Shown piece after piece: positions 6,634 to 11,669 of a DNA stretch of 11,669 nucleotides. Under the pieces are notes generated by a model. The model was not told the DNA's origin. It saw nothing but the letters and a program-made list of their open reading frames with translations, and ran no database searches. The stretch comes from an uncultured Erysipelotrichaceae bacterium. GTDB taxonomy: Bacteria; Bacillota_I; Bacilli_A; RF39; UBA660. Position numbers and translations under genes: made by a program. How positions within the stretch are numbered: position 1 is the stretch's first letter; each line of letters opens with the position of its first letter. Location: NCBI GenBank assembly GCA_902803795.1, contig CADCRC010000013.1, positions 1 to 11,669 on the forward strand, read 5' to 3'.

Positions 6634-7332
6634 GTGAAGAAAAAAATATATATAAGCCATAGAACAATAAGTTTATTTTTTTCAGCAATAGGTACATTCC
6701 TGATTGTAATTGCTTTAAAATTGAATTCATATAATCCAATTATGGATAATTATAATCATGCAAAATTATCTACAAAACTAGCTATGCCAAATATTAATTT
6801 AAGAAAAGAAGCAAATGAAGAAATAGTTGTAAACAATGAATCTGATAATAATTTATTACAACCATTAGTAAACGTAGATGAAATAGTTTTAGCACAAACA
6901 CAATTATATGTACCACCAAGAGTTGAAGTATTTAATGGAATGACACAAGAAGAATTAGCTGCCCAAACAAAAAGCATATCATGGGATGGATTACCATTAA
7001 GTAGATCAAGAGGATCAATTTATGGACCTTCTGGGAAAGAAACATATTATGATTTGCCAATGTGTGGAGTAATAAGAGGAATGAGAGCAAGAGGATTTTC
7101 AAGTGATCAATACACATATTGGATAAGAGATGATGGAGTAAAAATGTTTGGAAATTATATAATGTGTGCAGCAAATTTACAACTTCATCCATACGGAACA
7201 TTAGTTGAAAGCAGTTTAGGTACATGTATGGTAGTAGATACCGGATCTTTCGCATCAGGAAATCCTACACAACTAGATATCGCAACAGACTGGACTAATA
7301 ATAATCAAGATACATACGATTGCGGAGCATAA
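6634..7332 (+). CDS. Membrane-anchored or secreted 3D-type double-psi beta-barrel protein
   Basis: The protein has a short basic N-terminus (MKKK), one hydrophobic segment at about 11-30, and a polar linker to about residue 125. A C-terminal domain of the 3D/RlpA-like double-psi beta-barrel type then covers about 128-220. The domain shows GPSGKETYYD (131-140), YWIRDDGVKMFGNYIM (162-177), AANLQLHPYGT (179-189), VDTGSF (201-206) and LDIATDW (214-220). D202 and D215 correspond to aspartates that give the 3D family its name. Such domains are tied to peptidoglycan cleavage in MltA-like and Sps/Rpf-type proteins, so wall remodelling is a reasonable inference, not proven. GTG 6634 is preferred over an in-frame GTG at 6625 because the latter lies inside the AGAGGTG ribosome binding site. 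Four cysteines (144, 178, 198, 230) sit in the exported part, unusual for a Gram-positive. The metallopeptidase gene follows after 24 nt with no terminator. Confidence 0.78.
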   Translation: MKKKIYISHRTISLFFSAIGTFLIVIALKLNSYNPIMDNYNHAKLSTKLAMPNINLRKEANEEIVVNNESDNNLLQPLVNVDEIVLAQTQLYVPPRVEVFNGMTQEELAAQTKSISWDGLPLSRSRGSIYGPSGKETYYDLPMCGVIRGMRARGFSSDQYTYWIRDDGVKMFGNYIMCAANLQLHPYGTLVESSLGTCMVVDTGSFASGNPTQLDIATDWTNNNQDTYDCGA

Positions 7333-7356
7333 ATAAAAATAAGGGGTTTGGGAAAA

Positions 7357-8538
7357 ATGAATAATAAACAAGAAAAATATAATAGAAACTTTATTAATAT
7401 GGTTAATAAAGAAAATTTAGAATATAAAAAATTAAGAAAAAAAAGAACAAGAAAAAATATAAAAAAGCAAAACAAATTTGGTAAAGTTATAAAATACAGA
7501 ATTTTACCAGCTTTTTTAGTTATATCAACATACAATATTACAAATAAGATAATAAATAAAGATGTTTATTTTAAATTAATGAACAACTCAAATATATATA
7601 ACAATAGAAATCTATTACTTTCAAAAGAAGAAGAAGAACAAATAGAAAATGATATTAATAAAATAAATAATATTGATACAAATGAATATAATAAAAAAAG
7701 TCTATATTTATTAAAAGCAATTGTAGACAATAAAAAATTAACAGATGAAGAAAAAGATGAAGTATATAAAATAATAGAAATAGTAGATGACAACAAATAT
7801 ACAAATTTAGAATTATCATACAAAAGATTAAGGAATCTAGATATAGAATATAAACAAACAAGACCATTTTATGTAAAAGAAGAAACACTAGGTTCTTACT
7901 ATTCCCTTATAAATCAAATAAATATATATGAAGACAATGAAAAATTTAATGTAAAAACACATGAATTGATACATTCCATATACTATAAAAACAATGAAAC
8001 AATACCAACATATTTTAAAGAAGGAATGACAGAATTATTGAATAATGAATATTATAGTGAAAATCCATTTTATGAGGATTCAATATATATATATGAGATA
8101 TGTTATGTAAAAATATTATGTAATCTATTAGGCAGTGATACTATATTGGAAACATATACAAAAGCTGATATAAATATATTAATTGACGAATTAGAAAAAA
8201 TAACTAAAGATAAATTTATAGCAAGTAAGATAGCATATTTAGATGATAAACAATTTGAAAAAGAAAAAGTAAATGAAACAGATAAAAAATATATAAAAGA
8301 TACATTAAATATAATAAAAGAATTAATGAATAAAAAAATAAAAGATACAGAAGAAATAGATGAGGATTTAATAAAAAGTTATGAATCACTATATTATAAT
8401 ATTGGATTATATGAAACCTGTCTTGAAAATGATTATTATAAACATTATATAAATTATATAGAAAAAAATGGATTAGATGAGAAAGCATATTTTAATAAAG
8501 AATTAAATACTGTCAAAAAATATCAAAAAGCAAAGTAA
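7357..8538 (+). CDS. Membrane-anchored HExxH zinc metallopeptidase, family unassigned
   Basis: This 393-residue protein has a very basic N-terminus (many Lys/Arg in residues 1-47) and one hydrophobic segment at about 48-62, predicting N-in, C-out topology. A highly charged Lys/Glu/Asn-rich body follows. The zinc motif THELIH is at 201-206, with the HExxH being H202-E-L-I-H206. EGMTE (222-226) 16 residues on supplies a plausible third ligand Glu, after PTYF. This spacing and the P-x-[FW]-x-EG pattern resemble the gluzincin 'peptidase MA-like' group, but I cannot name a family with confidence. The rest, about residues 80-165 and 280-393, shows helix-rich charged sequence without known motifs. 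ATG 7357 is chosen, with AAGGGG about 10 nt upstream; an in-frame TTG lies at 7348. It is co-transcribed with the 3D-barrel gene, so an extracytoplasmic envelope role is inferred. Substrate unknown. Confidence 0.75.
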   Translation: MNNKQEKYNRNFINMVNKENLEYKKLRKKRTRKNIKKQNKFGKVIKYRILPAFLVISTYNITNKIINKDVYFKLMNNSNIYNNRNLLLSKEEEEQIENDINKINNIDTNEYNKKSLYLLKAIVDNKKLTDEEKDEVYKIIEIVDDNKYTNLELSYKRLRNLDIEYKQTRPFYVKEETLGSYYSLINQINIYEDNEKFNVKTHELIHSIYYKNNETIPTYFKEGMTELLNNEYYSENPFYEDSIYIYEICYVKILCNLLGSDTILETYTKADINILIDELEKITKDKFIASKIAYLDDKQFEKEKVNETDKKYIKDTLNIIKELMNKKIKDTEEIDEDLIKSYESLYYNIGLYETCLENDYYKHYINYIEKNGLDEKAYFNKELNTVKKYQKAK

Positions 8539-8563
8539 AATATATTTGTTTTTTTATTTTGTA

Positions 8564-8592
8564 TTGTAAATTTAAAGAAAAAATATTAAAAT
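8564..8592 (+). promoter_or_regulatory. Promoter before the N/Q-rich membrane protein gene
   Basis: TTGTAA (8564-8569) and TAAAAT (8587-8592) are 17 bp apart in the 82-bp gap after the metallopeptidase gene. The predicted leader is about 22 nt and includes GGGAG (8608-8612). No GC-containing hairpin separates this unit from the previous one, so some read-through is likely. Confidence 0.42.
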
Positions 8593-8620
8593 ATTTATAT
8601 AAAGATAGGGAGTATGTAAA

Positions 8621-9499
8621 ATGAATCAGAATCAAACAAATAATAATATTGTAAATAATAGTATTCAAAATAATGCATATAATAATCAATCTACAATACA
8701 ATATCAACAAAGCGTAAATACACAAATAGATAATAATAGAATGAAACAAAATAATACTAATAAAAATAAAAGTAAAAAAAGTATTTTTACAATTTTATTA
8801 ATATTTGTAATTATAGGACTATCAGTATATATTTATTATACTGATACTATGTATAAGAATCAAATAAATGAAATAAAATATAGTTGTACACCCCTTGCAT
8901 CACAATCAGAATTAACGCAGCTAAATATAGAATCAGACACTGTAAAAAACCTATATTCTATTATTTCTACAAATATTGAAGAAGATTTAGCAGACAATCA
9001 ATTAGATGAACAGATGAAATTATATTTAGCTCTAAGACAAGTACCAAATAATAAAATAAATAATAGATCAAATTGTAACTTATTCAATATAACTTCAATG
9101 ATTCCATACACATGTGACGATAAAGTTTTTACACCAAGAGCAATCAAAGAAGAAGACTTAATGTTGGAAGTTAGAAAATTATTTGGAGAATCAACAATAA
9201 TACAAAATCAAAACATACATCCAGGATATTGTGTAGGAGGATATCAATATATTAAAGAAAGAGGAGAATATGTTGAAGGAATATGTTCAAGACCCTCAGT
9301 AGTTAGTGCTAATGTAAATAAAACATTAATTAAAGCAACCACACAACAAGGCTATATTAAATTATATGAAAAAGTCGAATATAGATATATTAATCAAAAT
9401 GATAAAGAAAGATTAAAAAGTGGAACATATGTATATACATTTAAATTAGATAAAAATTATAATTTTATATATTTATCAAAAGAATATGAGGTGTTATAA
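8621..9499 (+). CDS. Single-pass membrane protein with Asn/Gln-rich cytoplasmic tail, function unknown
   Basis: I do not recognise a named family. Residues 1-47 are almost entirely Asn, Gln, Ser, Thr, Ile and Tyr, with short tracts such as QTNNN and NNQST, followed by a Lys-rich stretch (48-53). A single membrane segment lies at about 55-73. Positive charge before it predicts that the N/Q-rich tail is inside and the 220-residue C-terminal domain outside. The outer domain appears folded and mixed alpha/beta, with five cysteines (89, 152, 165, 204, 222) and aromatic-glycine motifs such as GYCVGGYQYI (202-211) and SGTYVYTFKLD (267-277). ATG 8621 has GGGAG 8 nt upstream. The stop overlaps the next gene's ATG by one base (TAATG), so it is translationally coupled to the metallo-beta-lactamase-fold hydrolase. 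This looks like a lineage-specific surface protein. Confidence 0.7.
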   Translation: MNQNQTNNNIVNNSIQNNAYNNQSTIQYQQSVNTQIDNNRMKQNNTNKNKSKKSIFTILLIFVIIGLSVYIYYTDTMYKNQINEIKYSCTPLASQSELTQLNIESDTVKNLYSIISTNIEEDLADNQLDEQMKLYLALRQVPNNKINNRSNCNLFNITSMIPYTCDDKVFTPRAIKEEDLMLEVRKLFGESTIIQNQNIHPGYCVGGYQYIKERGEYVEGICSRPSVVSANVNKTLIKATTQQGYIKLYEKVEYRYINQNDKERLKSGTYVYTFKLDKNYNFIYLSKEYEVL

Positions 9500-10038
9500 T
9501 GCAAGATAATAAAATGATAATAGAAACAATAGTAACAGGTTTTTTAGAGGAAAATTGTTATGTAATAATAAAAGGCAATAAGTGTCTAGTAGTAGATCCT
9601 GGAGATGACTATTTAAAAATAAAAGAAAAAATAGGAAATAATAAAGTAATAGGAGTACTTATAACACATAGTCATGCAGATCATATTGGTGCACTTAGAC
9701 ATTTTCTAACAAGCCGTACAATAAAAATATTTAAAAAAAGTAGTACTCAAGAAAAAGAATATGAAATAGGAGATTTTAAATTTAAAGTAATATTTACTCC
9801 AGGTCATTCAATAGATTCAATATCATTTTATTTTGAAGAAGAAAAAATTATGTTTGTAGGAGATTTTATATTTAAAAATACAATAGGAAGATGTGATTTA
9901 CCAGGTGGAAATGAAAAACAAATGAAAGAATCATTAGAAAAAATAAAAACTTATTCAGATAATATAACATTATATCCAGGACATGGAGAAATTACAAATC
10001 TTAAAGCAGAAAAAGAAAATAATGAATTCTTAAAATAA
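9499..10038 (+). CDS. Metallo-beta-lactamase fold hydrolase, glyoxalase II-like (YcbL-type)
   Basis: This is a small cytosolic binuclear metal hydrolase. The ligand set is complete: THSHADH (56-62, H57/H59/D61/H62), PGH (101-103, H103), GDFIF (121-125, D122) and PGHGEIT (160-166, H162). The pattern GD..F...IGRCDLPGG (121-137), followed by the PGHG...E near the C-terminus, is that of the glyoxalase II/YcbL branch, which hydrolyses thioesters or related substrates. At 179 residues it is shorter than glutathione-dependent glyoxalase II (about 250) and lacks its C-terminal substrate-binding domain. This favours a YcbL-like enzyme of unknown substrate. ATG 9499 overlaps the preceding stop by one base, and GAGGTG (9488-9493), made of the last codons of the previous gene, serves as ribosome binding site. 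A terminator follows. No signal peptide is seen. Confidence 0.92.
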   Translation: MQDNKMIIETIVTGFLEENCYVIIKGNKCLVVDPGDDYLKIKEKIGNNKVIGVLITHSHADHIGALRHFLTSRTIKIFKKSSTQEKEYEIGDFKFKVIFTPGHSIDSISFYFEEEKIMFVGDFIFKNTIGRCDLPGGNEKQMKESLEKIKTYSDNITLYPGHGEITNLKAEKENNEFLK

Positions 10039-10107
10039 ATTTTTTTATGATAAAAAATAGAAATAATTGAAAATATATTTAGAAAATCATTAATAAATAA
10101 AGAACAC

Positions 10108-10143
10108 AAAGAATAATTATTAATAAATAATTACTCTTTTTTT
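10108..10143 (+). terminator. Intrinsic terminator, AT-rich, after the hydrolase gene
   Basis: A long stem pairs AAAGAATAATTATT (10108-10121) with AATAATTACTCTTT (10126-10139). It has a single A/C mismatch (10113/10134) and a 4-nt loop, and is followed by TTTT. It lies 70 bp after the hydrolase stop and directly before the acyltransferase promoter. The rest of the 10039-10166 gap holds only AT-rich sequence and the promoter. Confidence 0.7.
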
Positions 10144-10151
10144 AATATTTG

Positions 10152-10160
10152 TGATATTAT
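10152..10160 (+). promoter_or_regulatory. Extended -10 promoter of the acyltransferase operon, probably giving a leaderless mRNA
   Basis: TG (10152-10153), one base, then TATTAT (10155-10160) is a TGn extended -10. The usual 6-7 bp to the start site puts transcription start at or next to the A of the ATG (10167). No ribosome binding site is present between this box and the ATG. No good -35 is seen; that position lies in the T-rich end of the preceding terminator. Confidence 0.55.
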
Positions 10161-10166
10161 TAAATT

Positions 10167-10751
10167 ATGAAGAAAAATAATGAACCAAGATTTTATATTT
10201 TAATTGCTAAACCAATATTATATATATTTGTAAAATTTTTTATACGCCCAAAAATAATAGGACTTGATAAAATACCAAAAAAAGGAAGAATAGTACTTGC
10301 AGGTAATCATACAAATAATTTAGATTCAGTGATGCTTGTCGGAATTATTCCAAGAGTAATTCATTTTATGGCAAAAGATTCATTATATAAAGGAATTAAA
10401 AAAATACTATTTTCTAACATGGGAATAATACCAGTTAATAGAAAAATACATGATAAGAATTCATTATATAAAGCAATAGAATTATTAAATGAAGATAAAG
10501 TAATAGGAATATTTCCAGAAGGAACAATAAATAGAACAAATAATATAATATTACCATTTAAAATTGGAGCAGTTAAGATGGCACATGATACAAATAGTCA
10601 AATAATACCATTTACAATAAAAGGAAAATATTTCTCTTCAAATTTAAAAATAGAATTTCTAGATCCAATAAAAATAAAAGATGAAAATGATTTAACACAA
10701 GAAAATAAAAGATTAGAAAATATAATAATAAATAATTTAGGAGGTGAATAA
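10167..10751 (+). CDS. plsC: 1-acyl-sn-glycerol-3-phosphate acyltransferase family protein (PlsC-like)
   Basis: This membrane-associated acyltransferase adds a second acyl chain to lysophosphatidate or a related lysophospholipid. The family motifs are present: NHTNNLD (47-53, the HX4D catalytic pair H48 and D53) and VNRKIHD (90-96) in the second block. FPEGT (116-120) and IIPFTIKG (146-153) complete the set. A hydrophobic N-terminal segment (10-25) can associate with the membrane. At 194 residues it is typical of short Gram-positive PlsC proteins. ATG 10167 is the natural start by homology to family openings, but has no ribosome binding site; translation from a leaderless message is likely. 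The last codons contain a perfect AGGAGGTGA that serves the next gene, which starts 1 nt after the stop. Pairing with an acyl-activating enzyme suggests acyl-chain salvage and phospholipid remodelling or synthesis. Confidence 0.93.
   Translation: MKKNNEPRFYILIAKPILYIFVKFFIRPKIIGLDKIPKKGRIVLAGNHTNNLDSVMLVGIIPRVIHFMAKDSLYKGIKKILFSNMGIIPVNRKIHDKNSLYKAIELLNEDKVIGIFPEGTINRTNNIILPFKIGAVKMAHDTNSQIIPFTIKGKYFSSNLKIEFLDPIKIKDENDLTQENKRLENIIINNLGGE
10739..10747 (+). promoter_or_regulatory. Full-length Shine-Dalgarno of the acyl-activating enzyme, inside the plsC 3' end
   Basis: AGGAGGTGA is the longest anti-SD complement in the window. It is made from the last sense codons of plsC (encoding Gly-Gly-Glu) and lies 5 nt from the ATG at 10753. 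It fixes that start and predicts efficient, coupled translation. Confidence 0.85.
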
Positions 10752-10752
10752 A

Positions 10753-11669
10753 ATGGGAATACTTGATGATATGAAATTATTTACATTTTTAGGATTTAAA
10801 AAGAAACCGGATGCTCCATGGAAAAAGTATATAAATAAAGATGATATGAAAATAGATACACCAAATATAACAATATATGATTTCATATATGAAAAATCAT
10901 CTAATTTAGGAAATAAAACAGCTATCAAATACTTTGAAAATAATATATCTTATAATGAATTCTTTAAAAATATTGATATTTGTGCAAAAGCATTTTTAAG
11001 TAATGGAATAAAACAAAATGATATAGTAACAATAATTTCAGCAAATATTCCAGAAGCATTATATTGTTTTTATGCATTAAATAAAATAGGAGCAATTTCT
11101 AATATGCTACATCCTTTATTATCAGAAAATGAAATAAAAGATGCACTTAATACTTATTCATCATCAATAGTAGTGTTTATGGATATTTGTTATTCAAAAA
11201 TGAAAAATATTATAAATGATACAAAAGCATATAAATATATAATTATATCTGCAGATGACTCGATGGATATAATTACAAAAATAGGATATAAAATAACACA
11301 AGGATATAAAATAGAAAAACCATTAAGAGATAGAAATTCGATAATTATATATTGGAAAGATTTTATTAAAAGTGGAGTAGGTTATACAAAAGAAATAAAA
11401 GCAATAAATAATCCAAAAGATAATCCAGCAGTAATACTGCAAAGTGGAGGATCAACAGGTACACCTAAAGGAATAGTATTATCTAATGGTAATTTTAATT
11501 CTGCAAATATACAAGCAATAAAAGCATACCCTGATTTATGCTCAGAAGATGTAATATTAGGAATAATGCCAATATTTCACGGACTAGGATTAGAAGTTGG
11601 AATAAATGATGCATTCTTTGTAGGAGCAACAGTTGTTTTAATACCAACATTCAAAGCACAAGAATTTGA
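10753..11669 (+). CDS. AMP-binding acyl-CoA/acyl-ACP synthetase family protein (N-terminal part, cut by window end)
   Basis: This is an ANL-superfamily adenylating enzyme, which activates a carboxylic acid as acyl-AMP and passes it to CoA or a carrier protein. The first 305 residues are visible and the frame is open to the window end; the final three bases TGA are out of frame. The phosphate-binding A3 motif is SGGSTGTPKG (231-240), preceded by NPAVILQ. PIFHGLGL (273-280) follows, as in fatty acyl-CoA ligases. An N-terminal stretch (40-120) has the usual TIYDF...ISYNEFFKNI and IPEALYCFYALNKIGAI pattern. The AMP-site and C-terminal lid motifs lie beyond the window, so activity cannot be fully judged. 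It is the second gene of the plsC operon, separated by 1 nt. In Aas, an acyl-ACP synthetase and a PlsC-type acyltransferase are fused; here they are adjacent genes. A fatty acid substrate is inferred from this context. Confidence 0.9.
   Translation, partial: MGILDDMKLFTFLGFKKKPDAPWKKYINKDDMKIDTPNITIYDFIYEKSSNLGNKTAIKYFENNISYNEFFKNIDICAKAFLSNGIKQNDIVTIISANIPEALYCFYALNKIGAISNMLHPLLSENEIKDALNTYSSSIVVFMDICYSKMKNIINDTKAYKYIIISADDSMDIITKIGYKITQGYKIEKPLRDRNSIIIYWKDFIKSGVGYTKEIKAINNPKDNPAVILQSGGSTGTPKGIVLSNGNFNSANIQAIKAYPDLCSEDVILGIMPIFHGLGLEVGINDAFFVGATVVLIPTFKAQEF

Noticed and set aside
8216..8488. Long open minus-strand frame rich in Leu, Ile, Tyr and Phe inside the metallopeptidase gene.
   Set aside because: It is the antisense shadow of Lys/Asn/Glu codons on the coding strand, has no ribosome binding site, and matches no family. 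Similar shadows at 2539-2868, 4805-5122, 6932-7255 and 7566-7823 were dropped for the same reason.
8581..8596. Perfect A/T palindrome AAATATTAAAATATTT as an operator or terminator.
   Set aside because: It lacks G/C pairs and a T run and overlaps a -10 box; such palindromes are expected by chance here.
8614..8619. ATG-TAA start-stop mini-ORF just before the gene at 8621, and a similar ATG-TGA before the sirtuin ATG.
   Set aside because: Both begin within 0-2 nt of the ribosome binding site, too close for initiation, and such 6-mers are common by chance in this base composition.
10089..10130. 12-bp direct repeat ATTAATAAATAA at 10089-10100 and 10119-10130.
   Set aside because: It is pure A/T sequence and the second copy is part of the terminator hairpin; chance is enough to explain it.
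11667..11669. TGA at the window end as the stop of the acyl-activating enzyme gene.
   Set aside because: It is out of frame; the reading frame has TTT at 11665-11667 and continues past the window.

Overview
This is a very AT-rich, gene-dense bacterial window with short intergenic gaps and thirteen genes, two of them cut by the window edges. The gene content points to a low-GC Gram-positive in or near Bacilli/Mollicutes. The main evidence is a Bacillus-type DnaB helicase-loading protein, a short DgkA-family lipid kinase, a 3D-type double-psi beta-barrel exported protein, and AGGAGG/GAGG ribosome binding sites. An uncultured gut lineage such as RF39 would fit, but that is inference. Trp is encoded by TGG wherever I checked, and the one TGA stop (sirtuin gene) agrees with the standard bacterial code.

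Layout, left to right. (1) 1-78 is the 3' end of an unrecognised gene, closed by a clean terminator. (2) 168-743 is a DgkA-type kinase with an unusual charged N-terminal extension. It converges on and overlaps a YigZ/IMPACT family gene (727-1302, minus). (3) 1517-3690 is a two-gene type IV pilus operon: the PilC/GspF inner-membrane platform protein and the PilD prepilin peptidase. (4) 3731-5768 is a Fic AMP-transferase-like gene that overlaps by 14 bp the replication initiation gene dnaB. It converges on a sirtuin gene (5787-6512, minus) across a shared hairpin. (5) 6634-10038 holds an envelope-flavoured group: an exported 3D-barrel protein, a membrane-anchored HExxH metallopeptidase, an N/Q-rich single-pass membrane protein of unknown function, and a metallo-beta-lactamase-fold hydrolase. 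(6) 10167-11669 is a lipid operon: a PlsC acyltransferase followed 1 nt later by an AMP-binding acyl-activating enzyme that runs off the window. Together these resemble a split form of the Aas acyl-recycling enzyme.

Regulatory architecture is unusually legible. Several promoters share a TGATANNAT (TGn-extended) -10 and lie so close to the gene that predicted leaders are only about 10-25 nt. The acyltransferase promoter lies so close to its ATG that the mRNA is probably leaderless. Three hairpin/T-run terminators lie between or after genes, and a fourth lies inside the coding end of yigZ. No gene-free stretch exceeds 300 bp. I see no tRNA, rRNA, CRISPR array, insertion sequence or prophage genes.
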